Shown here in pieces: positions 25,710 to 34,473 of a stretch of DNA of 64,000 nt. The DNA lies in contig JAQUQE010000008.1 of NCBI GenBank assembly GCA_028716225.1, positions 1-64,000 on the forward strand, given 5' to 3'. A program made the translations under genes and the position numbers. This DNA comes from Dehalococcoidales bacterium. GTDB lineage: Bacteria > Chloroflexota > Dehalococcoidia > Dehalococcoidales > UBA5760. Below the pieces are notes generated by a model that was not told the origin of the DNA, did not search any database, and saw nothing but the letters and a program-made list of their open reading frames with translations. Each line of letters starts with the position of its first letter. Within the stretch, counting starts at the first letter, position 1.

Positions 25710-27422
25710 ATGCCGTGGATAGCCAAATTCAATGAGACGGGAACACACGCAAAGGGTATCTTCAAGAGAAGGCCAACCGAGGAAGAATGGAAAGACCCTA
25801 TAAAGCTAATATCTGTTCCTAGAGACCACTATATAAAAGTACGGGTTGATCTATATCCAGCCGAAGGAACTAAAACATATACCCAGCAGTACATAGATGA
25901 GACCGTTTGGGATGAAGATAGGCAAGAGGTCATCCTGACTGGCAAAAAGAAACTCAACCCTTGCCTTTGCCATTTCATCAAGATAGACCCGGAGACCACT
26001 AGGGCGGAACTCGAAGCTTATGTGCGTAGTATCTTCGATAGTAGCACAAGAGCTAGTCTTGACATCGCCCTAGCGTCAGGTAATTCTAACGCAGTCTCAA
26101 GTATCATGAAGTCTAGAGCCGGCTTTGGGAGGCTGCAGACCGAGTACAGAGATTACTTAATCGGCGAGTTCCTGACTCCCGACGATGCAATTGTTTTAGA
26201 TGAAGCTAGGCATGGTAGAGCCGCTCCTCAAGATGCACAGGTGGTAATTCAGCGAGCTGAACAACGACTTAAGACTACTCGCCAGCCCGTAGTCTACAAA
26301 GCCCTTAACGATCGCTTTCTAGGTTTGGAAATTGAGCTATCGGATATAGAGACTGCTATAGCGCAAAAAGATAACAAACCGATTACATATATATGGCGTG
26401 TTGCTGTCGTTATAAATTTTCCTAGACATCTTCCGGCAACATCACCACCGTATCCTGGACAGGTGATCAAAGCTGTAAGTAGAATTCCACAAGGATCCTA
26501 TCTAAACGCTGGCGGCGTTTTTGTAACAATAACTCCTTGGCCGAATGTAAAAATATCTTCACTTCCCTACGGACCTTCCGGGCTACAAGATGAACCAGCA
26601 GCTTTGGTATTCTACGTTACTGGTGAGTACGTTGAGGCGATGAACAGAACGAGGGGTCTCATTGAACCATTGTTGGATAGTCTATCTTTTCAATTACAGA
26701 CTGCCATACATGCCTATGAAATGCAAGTGCTTGACATGACACCACCTGTATCAATTGGGATGGAACGAGATTTGTTTGTTAGCAAGTATGCCTCAGGTAA
26801 ATTCATACCAGCGTTTCCTCCTACTAACGTTAACACATTAATACAGCCACAGCTTGACCTAAGTTTAGAAAAAGCGAGTGCCAGGACACGGTCAGCGTTA
26901 CGTTGGTATATAAAGGGATTAGCAGCAATTTATGAAGTGGACAAGTTCGTGTTCTTTTGGGCATCGTTAGAGATCCTACGTGCACAAAGTGGCGTATCTG
27001 TTATTGCGCCTTATCAAGCTCCGTGCAGACACGAGATACCTAATTGCCCTACCTGTGGGATAGCTACATTCAAGGAAGTACTTGGGCAGAGTATGAAGAA
27101 ATTCCTTGTAGAAAAAGCGAATATTTCGCCGGAGACAGCTAATAAGCTATGGCAATTCAGACAGATAGTCCATGGCACCAAAGATCTCACTTATGAAGAC
27201 ATGCGTGATTTACCAATGATGGCTAATTCATTGAGGAGGGCACTTTTAATTCTGCTCAAATCGGCACTTGGCTGGCCTCTTGATCAACCACCGGTAATGT
27301 CGACTGGCGGTTCTGGTATTATCACAAGTCACGTCATCAACAGCAGGCATACATTAGACACCTACGATATTGAATTGGCTATCCATGCAGGCGATTTATT
27401 CCGTAATAAGCCTTCAGGTTAA
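25710..27422 (+). CDS. large hypothetical protein with HEPN-like C-terminus
   Basis: 570 aa from ATG 25710 (AAGAGG 5 nt upstream; a TTG at 25695 is in frame). The N-terminal 350 residues are of unknown fold. The C-terminal part has FVFFWASLEILRAQSG, a CRHEIPNCPTCG zinc knuckle and LWQFRQIVHGTKDLTYEDM. This is the layout of ApeA-like HEPN domains. The signature is R-x3-H rather than the usual R-x4-6-H, so catalysis is doubtful. It is divergent from the restriction-modification genes and probably a defence-associated protein. Confidence 0.55.
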   Translation: MPWIAKFNETGTHAKGIFKRRPTEEEWKDPIKLISVPRDHYIKVRVDLYPAEGTKTYTQQYIDETVWDEDRQEVILTGKKKLNPCLCHFIKIDPETTRAELEAYVRSIFDSSTRASLDIALASGNSNAVSSIMKSRAGFGRLQTEYRDYLIGEFLTPDDAIVLDEARHGRAAPQDAQVVIQRAEQRLKTTRQPVVYKALNDRFLGLEIELSDIETAIAQKDNKPITYIWRVAVVINFPRHLPATSPPYPGQVIKAVSRIPQGSYLNAGGVFVTITPWPNVKISSLPYGPSGLQDEPAALVFYVTGEYVEAMNRTRGLIEPLLDSLSFQLQTAIHAYEMQVLDMTPPVSIGMERDLFVSKYASGKFIPAFPPTNVNTLIQPQLDLSLEKASARTRSALRWYIKGLAAIYEVDKFVFFWASLEILRAQSGVSVIAPYQAPCRHEIPNCPTCGIATFKEVLGQSMKKFLVEKANISPETANKLWQFRQIVHGTKDLTYEDMRDLPMMANSLRRALLILLKSALGWPLDQPPVMSTGGSGIITSHVINSRHTLDTYDIELAIHAGDLFRNKPSG

Positions 27423-27585
27423 TTCCGACTGAGGAGATACAGCTACCCTTGCCACAACCATAGTTAGCCTTGGGCACTTATCTAGCCGCTTAATCCATTT
27501 TTCAGGCGAAATCCGACTCTGTTATTTTATTCGTCACAATGTCGAATTGGCCTGACTTGAGCAGGTGTTCTGTGCGTCCGTAAAT
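27414..27585 (-). pseudogene. decayed coding remnant of unknown family
   Basis: Two adjacent frames read IYGRTEHLLKSGQFDIVTNK and then, after a one-base shift, EKWIKRLDKCPRLTMVVARV. Both are protein-like and end at TGA 27414-27416, within the 3' end of the opposite-strand gene. No start seen. Confidence 0.4.
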
Positions 27586-27606
27586 AATGTCTGGTAGTCT
27601 TCATCG

Positions 27607-28566
27607 TCAAGCAACTAGAGGTTTATGATGCTTGTCTTTTATGTAGATGTGGGTCCTGCGGCTCTCTTTCGAGACGGCTAACAGTATGCCTTTGTAGCCT
27701 TCGAAAGGGACGAATTTATCTCTCTGCACAATTGACACTTCATTCGAAAGGTCATAAGGACCCCTGACAAAACTACGCATTGCGGTGTAGGCCAAAAAGT
27801 CGGCAAGTTGGACGCCGTAGGAAGCGGAGGAATCGATTTCATTAACTGTATTTCCTAAATGCCAATCAGGTTGGTTTCTCGCTGGCCACCCCGGGAAAAA
27901 GAACCGCGATTTCGCGATAGGCCAAGCGGCCGCCAGTATCCGAAATAAGACTTGCCAAGCCTTGGTTCCCTTTACAAACTGCTTATCCACCACTAGTTGA
28001 TTGTCATCTTTCAAACCTACCCAATGCATCAATCCAGTCGTCAATCCAAAGAGGACACCTGTTAGGCTAGCGAGTTGTCCGGGGCCCTTCCTTTTGATCA
28101 AGCTACTTGCAAGAGCTATGAAGGCATTTTTCTCTTTCTCCGAAAGTAATGTCAGAACTTCGTCTTTATATTTTACGATGTCTTTGGAGAACCGCTGGAC
28201 ACTCTCCAAACCACCATTGTTTTTGTCTATCAGCACAAGAGCAAAGTGGACGTGCGGTATAATTCGTGTTCGACCACCCCTCTTACAAGTTACGATTCGG
28301 CTAATCCTGTGCAATAGGTCTCTTTTCTGCGATTCGCTGATCCCTCGCCACTCCCGATCAGTATTGAAAACTCTCCCTGTGTGGAATTCGAAGTCATTAC
28401 GATTGACATCAATGCCCCAATCTGCAACATAATTCCTTATGCGGTTATAGCGTGGTACCACTCGCAGTGCCAGTTCTTCCTCAGAGACTATTAGAGCTGC
28501 CAAGACAACCACAGGTTGAGAGTTGTCCTTTATGTCTCCTGCATAGTCAGCAAAGATAATATTCAT
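27607..28566 (-). CDS. DUF3800 domain protein
   Basis: 319 aa. The first strand IIFADYAGDIKDNSQPVVVL carries the conserved Asp pair region, and the late YGVQLADFLAYTAMR matches the second acidic motif of DUF3800, an RNase H-like fold often linked to mobile or defence loci. A catalytic role is unproven for the family. It is one of three minus-strand genes in the second accessory block. Confidence 0.8.
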   Translation of the reverse strand: MNIIFADYAGDIKDNSQPVVVLAALIVSEEELALRVVPRYNRIRNYVADWGIDVNRNDFEFHTGRVFNTDREWRGISESQKRDLLHRISRIVTCKRGGRTRIIPHVHFALVLIDKNNGGLESVQRFSKDIVKYKDEVLTLLSEKEKNAFIALASSLIKRKGPGQLASLTGVLFGLTTGLMHWVGLKDDNQLVVDKQFVKGTKAWQVLFRILAAAWPIAKSRFFFPGWPARNQPDWHLGNTVNEIDSSASYGVQLADFLAYTAMRSFVRGPYDLSNEVSIVQRDKFVPFEGYKGILLAVSKESRRTHIYIKDKHHKPLVA

Positions 28567-28692
28567 ACTTCCATTATACCTTTACATCTTGAGCTAAGCG
28601 GTAGAGTGCTGCGTTTAACTACCTAGCTTAAGAATTGGCTCGAGGGTTTAGAGCTCACCAACTTTTAGTAGGTCACACATTCCTTCATAGTG

Positions 28693-28790
28693 AGAGTGCT
28701 GAAAAAGTCTAAAAAATCAAGAATTCTGACATTTTGTAGGCACGATTTTTAAGACAAAACCAGATAAAAGTGGGATTTTTCAGCACTCTC
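28693..28790. mobile_element. MITE-like element
   Basis: 98 bp bounded by perfect 15-bp inverted repeats (GAGAGTGCTGAAAAA and its complement) and flanked by the direct repeat ATAGT (28688-28692 and 28791-28795). It has an internal inverted pair (TAAAAAATC/GATTTTTA) and no coding capacity. It lies 9 bp past the end of the downstream gene's stop. Compatible with a transposon derivative; it could also act as a terminator. Confidence 0.7.
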
Positions 28791-28799
28791 ATAGTGTTA

Positions 28800-30701
28800 C
28801 TAGGACAACTCATACCCTTGTTTGATCGTTACTTTGTTGGCTGCGTTCTCAATAGTATCTCTGTCCTCGATAAGCGCTTCGAACTCTTGGGGAGTTAACA
28901 CCCGCGGGATGTCTTTTGATAGCCAATAGCGCCGATCCATGCTCGGTATGAACTCAACAAAAGGGCTCACGGCTACAGGCACGATGTACTTGTATTTGCT
29001 TATGTCGTAGTTCGTGCCCACAGGGTTATTTGCCAACCATTCTGCCTTTTCGTCGATTTGGGTCAAGGCCAATTCCACCATATTTTCGACATGATGCTTG
29101 ATAGCTTGTGGCTCGCCACGCTCAAAGGCAATTGACCGGGCAACAGCTTTGCACTCGGCAATTATCAAGTAGTCACCCATAGCTGCTGCATAATCGATTT
29201 GATGCTTGTCGCCATGGTCTGCCTTGCAGGGTCCTGTGGGAAGCATAGATGCCTTGCTGCGAAGGGCGTTTTCCAAAGCGACACCCTTGAAATTCTGGTC
29301 GGGTATAGACACACCGATGAATAGATCATGCAGCCTTCGGAGGATCCAAGCATAATCTACGAAGAGCGCATTATTTTTGATGGGTAGGAACAAATAGTGA
29401 GGTCCCGGATAAGCCAAGCTAATATCCCGTCGGTTCGATGCGTTCAGAGTCCAAAAATTGATGGCCAGGTCGATTTCTTTGGAATCGATGGTCGTCTTCT
29501 CAATGGCCAGCACCTCATGAGCATCAGATAGAAAAGTCATTATTTCGTTGCGAAGGAATTCTTTCCGACACGGGCCTTCGTATGCCCTTTGCCAGTACCT
29601 AAATACCGACATACCCCGAGTCTCATTCCAAGAGTGGAATACTCTAGAACACAGAGCAGCAACCACGACGATTACTGCGTCAAAAGATGAGCCATATCGC
29701 TCGCGAAACGCGCTTGAGAAAGGAAGATGGGCCTGCCGATACTCCCTCAGGTTGAATGGTACCCAGACGAAGTTCGGAACGAAATCAGGGCTCAGTCTTA
29801 TCCGGTAGAGCTTGCTGAATAGCTTTTGGAGGTCCTTGCCAGTCACGTCACCGAGGTTGTATACCGGTAAAAAAACGCAACCTGATGCCGAATTCTCCGT
29901 CACGTCAGGAAAAACAACGCCTGTCGCTGAGTGTGAAGCTCCGAATTTGCTAGCGCGTTTGTCGAAGTTGCTGACTAGGAAGTCGAGTTCCTCGGAGCGA
30001 TCATCGATGAAACACTCTGGTGGTTCACACACAATTAGGTTGGCTCCTTTTCCAGTTGTTCTAAGTGCGGCGCCAACGCGCCAAATCTCATAGGCTAACT
30101 TTTCAAGGTTATAGCACGCTTCGAGGTCAAACCCTGAGAAATCGGTGAGGACAAGCTGATTACCCTGGGCAAGGATTTCTCTCTCTACCTCAAACTCTGG
30201 AGCCATCAGAAGGCCACCAAGAACTCTCTCGATAGGTATTGTTTGACTTTCCGCGATCTTGGTGCACAATGCAAAGCCCGCGTATTTCTGAAAGGCAGCT
30301 TCGAGGATAGCCCTTGTTAAGCCGATAGTTGCCCCTTGTTTATCTTGTCCAATTGCCCCAGGCGATAAACGCCGGTAGAGGTGCAGACAGTAGGCAAGTG
30401 ACAAGTCACTTATTGACTTTCGTAACTCGGCCTCCACGCTTTGAAGGTAGCTGTTCAGTAATACCTTCGCTTGATTCCACTGGTATTCACCAGATTGAAT
30501 GAGTTGCCAGAACCGATTTCGAATAGGGTGGGGTGTTGTAATATCTGACGAGGCGCGGGCTTTCTCTGCGTGTAGCAGTAAGAACGGCCTCTGATAGTAG
30601 TCGGTAATAAGTATAGACTCGCTTTCGCCTCCACTACTTGACTGCATTGGTAGTGAGTCTTCCCTGTCAGCGTACTTCATATCGACATCCGTATCCTTCA
30701 A
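28800..30701 (-). CDS. hypothetical protein with C-terminal PD-(D/E)XK-like motif
   Basis: 633 aa. No recognised domain covers residues 1-490. Near residue 520 QIDYAAAMGDYLIIAECKAV gives I-D...E-C-K, a plausible nuclease core (Asp of QID, Glu and Lys of ECK). The gene begins MKDTDVDMKYADREDSLP. An in-frame ATG at 30678 is a possible later start. It is the last gene of the second accessory block. A nuclease or restriction-like role is inference. Confidence 0.6.
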   Translation of the reverse strand: MKDTDVDMKYADREDSLPMQSSSGGESESILITDYYQRPFLLLHAEKARASSDITTPHPIRNRFWQLIQSGEYQWNQAKVLLNSYLQSVEAELRKSISDLSLAYCLHLYRRLSPGAIGQDKQGATIGLTRAILEAAFQKYAGFALCTKIAESQTIPIERVLGGLLMAPEFEVEREILAQGNQLVLTDFSGFDLEACYNLEKLAYEIWRVGAALRTTGKGANLIVCEPPECFIDDRSEELDFLVSNFDKRASKFGASHSATGVVFPDVTENSASGCVFLPVYNLGDVTGKDLQKLFSKLYRIRLSPDFVPNFVWVPFNLREYRQAHLPFSSAFRERYGSSFDAVIVVVAALCSRVFHSWNETRGMSVFRYWQRAYEGPCRKEFLRNEIMTFLSDAHEVLAIEKTTIDSKEIDLAINFWTLNASNRRDISLAYPGPHYLFLPIKNNALFVDYAWILRRLHDLFIGVSIPDQNFKGVALENALRSKASMLPTGPCKADHGDKHQIDYAAAMGDYLIIAECKAVARSIAFERGEPQAIKHHVENMVELALTQIDEKAEWLANNPVGTNYDISKYKYIVPVAVSPFVEFIPSMDRRYWLSKDIPRVLTPQEFEALIEDRDTIENAANKVTIKQGYELS

Positions 30702-30785
30702 ACACGTACATCATACGCCACGACGGGGACTTAGACAACGCAACAGACTAGAGAGGTCAGCCCCATGCCTCTTGCCACGTCAACA

Positions 30786-30881
30786 CTAGGTCTGGTATGA
30801 TGCCAGGATCTCCTGCAAATCTGGAATCAGAGTTTTCTTTTCAAACAGAAGTTCGGGAATTGTTCCGAAAGGCCCACCAAG
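30786..30881 (-). pseudogene. C-terminal gene remnant, right flank of the restriction block
   Basis: Reads PFGTIPELLFEKKTLIPDLQ then EILASYQT, stop 30786-30788. Homologous to the remnant at 21903-22016, so the same gene family once lay on both sides of the block. Confidence 0.5.
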
Positions 30882-30883
30882 GG

Positions 30884-31064
30884 GTACGATAGGCAGAACT
30901 TCGGTTACCTCTCGACCACTGCCATGTCCCGCAGTTTCCTTGAAGCATTAACTCACCTTCCGGACCGCGGTGGCGCTGCCATTGGCATGGACCGGCTGGT
31001 AATGATCCTGTGCGATCTTGACTCGATAGACGAAGCCATCGCTTTTACAGCAGACACGGCATGA
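30884..31064 (+). pseudogene. 3' end of an EpmA-like class II tRNA-synthetase-related gene
   Basis: The frame (from about YDRQNFGYLSTTAMSRSF) continues LEALTHLPDRGGAAIGMDRL and ends DSIDEAIAFTADTA-TGA. It matches the class II motif 3 region of EF-P-lysine ligase (EpmA/PoxA) proteins. The 5' part is missing; 30884 adjoins the remnant above. The stop overlaps the maf start as ATGA, so the two were one operon before the truncation. Confidence 0.7.
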
Positions 31065-31636
31065 AAGAAATAATACTAGCCTCAGCATCACCAAGAAGAA
31101 AGGAATTACTGGGGAAAATAGGCCTCAGATTTGAGGTCGAACCAAGCAACTACACAGAAGATATAACTTCGGGGTTACAGCCGCACGCTCTTGCCCGGAA
31201 AATATCCCTTGAAAAAGCCAGGGCGGTTGCGGATAGACATAGAAATGCCATAGTCATTGCCGCTGATACTTTTATTGTTTTCGGTAGCCAAATATTGGGT
31301 AAGCCACACACAGAAATAGAGGCACGGAAAATGCTGGAGGCGATAAGCGGCAAGTCCCATTCTGTAATCACGGGTTTTAGTATAATAGACACCGGTAAAA
31401 ACAAAACACTCTCCAGATCAGTAGAAACAAAAGTTTATTTCAGAAGATTGACATTGTCCGAGATTGATAACTATATCAAATCGAAGGAGCCATTAGATAA
31501 AGCAGGTGCCTACGCCATCCATGGGTTGGGTGCTGTTTTCGTTGATAAGATTGAGGGTGATTATTTCAATGTAGTTGGGCTCCCATTGAGTGCTCTAACG
31601 GAAGCCTTAAAAGAATTCGGCATCAACATACTGTAG
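31061..31636 (+). CDS. maf: Maf-type nucleoside triphosphate pyrophosphatase
   Basis: 191 aa, typical length. Signature ILASASPRRKELLGKIGL at the N-terminus, IAADTFIVFGSQILGKP at the active site, and ISGKSHSVITGFSII. Maf proteins hydrolyse non-canonical or damaged nucleotides in the cytoplasm. The start ATG overlaps the stop of the truncated EpmA-like gene. Firm identification. Confidence 0.95.
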   Translation: MKEIILASASPRRKELLGKIGLRFEVEPSNYTEDITSGLQPHALARKISLEKARAVADRHRNAIVIAADTFIVFGSQILGKPHTEIEARKMLEAISGKSHSVITGFSIIDTGKNKTLSRSVETKVYFRRLTLSEIDNYIKSKEPLDKAGAYAIHGLGAVFVDKIEGDYFNVVGLPLSALTEALKEFGINIL

Positions 31637-31682
31637 AGATTGGCGCTGTATGACATGGGACAGTGATAGGATTGATAAAAGT

Positions 31683-33050
31683 CTAATGGTGTGCAGCACC
31701 GAGAGCAAAGTTAGTCGCATTCTCACCAGCGACATAGCCGGTAGAAAAAGCAGCCTGCAGATTATAACCACCAGTCTCAGCATCAATGTCCATCACCTCA
31801 CCACAAAAATAAAGCCCTGCGACTAGGCGTGAGGCCATAGTGCGAGGGTCAATCTCTTTCAAGGAGACACCACCAGCAGTCACCATAGCCGAAGTTAATG
31901 GCAATGGAACCCTAATGTTAAAACGGAGCGACTTAATCAGTATCAACAGCTGCTCTCGTTCTTCAGCATTAATCTGGTAGCCACATTTTTTAGACGGTAT
32001 ACCAGTCATCTCAACAAATGGCTCAACCAGTTTTTGTGGTAAGAGTCCCTTGAGGATGTTGCGATAGTTTCGTTTCCCATAGTTGTCAAAATCTCGTTGT
32101 AGTCGCTTGCGTAGCTCCTTATCGCTGAGTGCTGGTTTGAGGTCAATGGATACGCTGACCGGCCCGCGTCTAAGGGCATCGACTATGGCTAGGCTCATTT
32201 GTAGTGTGATTGGCCCGCCTATGCCAAAATGGGTCATCATCATCTCACCCATACGACTTTCTATAACAGGCAGCCGCGGGTGTGTGCCAATTATACCCCG
32301 TCCTGAGTCTCTGGCTGGTATCATTGAAGTATTGATCTCGTCAGCCGTGCACTGATATGCCGTCAAGCGTACATTACGTAAACTGACGCCCTGCATACTT
32401 CTGGCGCGCTCTACCTCAAATACAACCAGAGGCACCAGAGCAGGACGTAACTCGGTAATGGTATGGCCAATATCAGCAGCCATACGATACCCGTCACCAG
32501 TAGAACCAGTACCTGGAAAAGAAGCGCCACCAGTGCCCAGGATAACTGCCGCGGCAGGATATGTCTGTGAGCCAGTTTGTACACCTACTACCCGCCCTTT
32601 ATCCACCATTATGTTAGTTACGCGGGCACCAGTCTGTATCTGGACCCGATGATCGGCCAAGTAGTGTTTAAAGGCTTCGACGATGTCCCGAGCATCATCA
32701 GACGCAGGAAAGACTCGCCCACCACGTTCAGTCTTGGTTTCCACAGCGTAATACCTTAAAAAATCCAATAAGTCATTTCGAAAGTAACGCTTGAAGGCAC
32801 TATAAAGAAAGCGACCATTAGCACCATACATGGCAATAAAGTCATCCCACTCTTTCGCATTGGTCAGGTTACAGCGTTTCTTGCCGCTGATACTAACTTT
32901 TCTACCGAGACGTTCGGTCTTTTCCAGGAGAAGCACATGGGCACCCGATTCGGCAGCTCGCCCGGCAGCCATCATGCCACTGGCTCCACCACCGACAACA
33001 ACGACCCGTTTAGTAGTCATATCTACCATTCCTAATTCACTTCCGTCCAA
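31683..33050 (-). CDS. FAD-dependent oxidoreductase, HI0933/BaiN family
   Basis: 455 aa. The FAD-binding motif VVVVGGGASGMMAAGRAAES is followed by LGRKVSISGKKRCNLTN, characteristic of the HI0933/YhiN family. The C-terminal FAD motif is LYFCGEVMDIDAETGGYNLQ. Several starts are in frame (ATG 33050, ATG 33020). Substrate unknown. The stop lies 46 bp from maf's stop (convergent), with no strong terminator in between. Confidence 0.85.
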   Translation of the reverse strand: MDGSELGMVDMTTKRVVVVGGGASGMMAAGRAAESGAHVLLLEKTERLGRKVSISGKKRCNLTNAKEWDDFIAMYGANGRFLYSAFKRYFRNDLLDFLRYYAVETKTERGGRVFPASDDARDIVEAFKHYLADHRVQIQTGARVTNIMVDKGRVVGVQTGSQTYPAAAVILGTGGASFPGTGSTGDGYRMAADIGHTITELRPALVPLVVFEVERARSMQGVSLRNVRLTAYQCTADEINTSMIPARDSGRGIIGTHPRLPVIESRMGEMMMTHFGIGGPITLQMSLAIVDALRRGPVSVSIDLKPALSDKELRKRLQRDFDNYGKRNYRNILKGLLPQKLVEPFVEMTGIPSKKCGYQINAEEREQLLILIKSLRFNIRVPLPLTSAMVTAGGVSLKEIDPRTMASRLVAGLYFCGEVMDIDAETGGYNLQAAFSTGYVAGENATNFALGAAHH

Positions 33051-33231
33051 TGCTAGCTCCTATCGACAAATTGTGCTTTAGCAGCCTGAGCTTGTCAAGA
33101 GGAAGGGGATAAATCCTTGATTGATCGGGTTATCACACAAAACTCGGTAACGTGCAGCCCTGTATAAAACCTGCCTGGCTATGATATTATTCTCGTTGGA
33201 ACCATTTTCTTTGGACATAAGACGGGTGTGA

Positions 33232-33732
33232 TTGAAGAAAAAGCAAATGCGGAAGCTTACTATTTGCCTCGTAGTCTTCTTAGTTATAGTCTCGGCTGTA
33301 TCCAGCTGTAGCGGGCTTGGCGGATCCCAGGTAAACCTGAATGAGGAGTTTGCCTTATCTCCGGGCCAGCTTGCCTTCGTTGAGGGAGAGAACCTGTCAG
33401 TCAAGTTTTTGGAGGTAGTGGAAGATAGCCGTTGTCCGAGAGGTGTGACCTGTATCTGGACAGGTAGGATTGCTGTCATAGTCGAACTTACACACGCAGG
33501 CTCGTCCGACCGGCTAACATTGACCGAGCCCGGCCTGACCGACGAATATTCCAAAGAAAGTCACCAGGGGTATGAACTTGCCTTTCAGGTGACTCCATAT
33601 CCTCAGGCTGCCGAGGAAATACCCACCAGTGCCTACCGTTTACACTTGATTATCAGAAAGCTACCCGAGCTGACAAGTATATCCAGTGATGTATCGCTAT
33701 ATACTGAGAGTAAAGGTTATGCCGTACATTAA
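33232..33732 (+). CDS. secreted lipoprotein
   Basis: 166 aa from a TTG at 33232; the ATG six codons later is an alternative. A signal peptide MRKLTICLVVFLVIVSAVSS is followed by C in a lipobox-like SAVSSC. The mature part has two cysteines in DSRCPRGVTCIWTG, a pattern shared by small bacterial lipoproteins of unknown function. Probably anchored on the outer face of the membrane. Confidence 0.65.
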   Translation: MKKKQMRKLTICLVVFLVIVSAVSSCSGLGGSQVNLNEEFALSPGQLAFVEGENLSVKFLEVVEDSRCPRGVTCIWTGRIAVIVELTHAGSSDRLTLTEPGLTDEYSKESHQGYELAFQVTPYPQAAEEIPTSAYRLHLIIRKLPELTSISSDVSLYTESKGYAVH

Positions 33733-34064
33733 TCGATAACCTCATTCAGTCCTTCCACAATCTTTATTAATTCTTCCTGCGATACATTGCCAATGAGATT
33801 ACCTATTCTTTCCGTAGAAAGTGTTCTTATCTGGCTGATTTTGGCCCAGGAGCGCTTGGGCAAATTACCGGTTTTTAATTCCAGCGTCAAGGGAAAACCT
33901 GCCTTTTGCGGTTGGCTGGTTATTGCTACTGCAACCACAGTCCCGGAATTCTCATTGAAGACATCGTGACTGAGAATTATCACCGGACGTAGTCCGGTTT
34001 GTTCTCGTCCCCGGCCTGGATTTAAATCCGCCCAACGAATCTCACCCCTTAATATTCCGGCCAT
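33729..34064 (-). CDS. MazF/PemK-type toxin
   Basis: 111 aa. GEIRWADLNPGRGREQTGLR followed by PVIILSHDVFNENSGTVVAV is the MazF/PemK RNase fold, with the conserved G-R-E-Q-x-G-x-R-P and later ITSQPQ. It would cleave mRNA when freed from its antitoxin. The start overlaps the antitoxin gene's end by 16 nt. Confidence 0.9.
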   Translation of the reverse strand: MAGILRGEIRWADLNPGRGREQTGLRPVIILSHDVFNENSGTVVAVAITSQPQKAGFPLTLELKTGNLPKRSWAKISQIRTLSTERIGNLIGNVSQEELIKIVEGLNEVID

Positions 34065-34291
34065 TCTTTCACGTCCCCGGCAATTCCTTCCTCGGATAAC
34101 TTTCTCTCAAATACCGCATCGAGTTTAGAACTTTCAGCAATTAATCTGGTCTTTTTCAGGCGCAGCAGTTTTTCACTTATTGCTTCTTGAATAGCCTGAC
34201 TGCGATTCCGGAAAACATCTTCTTGAATCAGCCTATCAAGTTCACCAATTGACTGCTTGTCTAACGTGATTGCTATCTTTTCCTTACCCAT
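34049..34291 (-). CDS. ribbon-helix-helix antitoxin
   Basis: 80 aa from the ATG at 34291 (AAGGAGG 5 nt upstream). MGKEKIAITLDKQSIGELDR then RNRSQAIQEAISEKLLR is the RHH fold. The C-terminal acidic tail EEGIAGDVKEWPEY would bind the toxin. It forms a toxin-antitoxin pair with 33729-34064 and likely autoregulates. Confidence 0.85.
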   Translation of the reverse strand: MGKEKIAITLDKQSIGELDRLIQEDVFRNRSQAIQEAISEKLLRLKKTRLIAESSKLDAVFERKLSEEGIAGDVKEWPEY

Positions 34292-34378
34292 ACCGACCTC
34301 CTTGGTATTACATATTATCATACCATATACGGGATATCAAAATGGAAATTCCAAAAATTAAATACATTAACCAAGGCA

Positions 34379-34416
34379 AGGCCCGGGCGAATGAATCTAT
34401 TCACCCGGGCCTTTTG
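34379..34416. terminator. hairpin terminator
   Basis: A near-perfect GC-rich stem (AAGGCCCGGGCGAAT with ATTCACCCGGGCCTT) followed by TTTTGATTT on the + strand. The T-run is on the + strand, but the hairpin lies just past the end of the minus-strand secreted-peptide gene, so it may also act on that transcript. Confidence 0.75.
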
Positions 34417-34473
34417 ATTTGCCCGAATCTACGATACTATTTCTTTACCCCGGTAATAATCTACACCGGAGAG

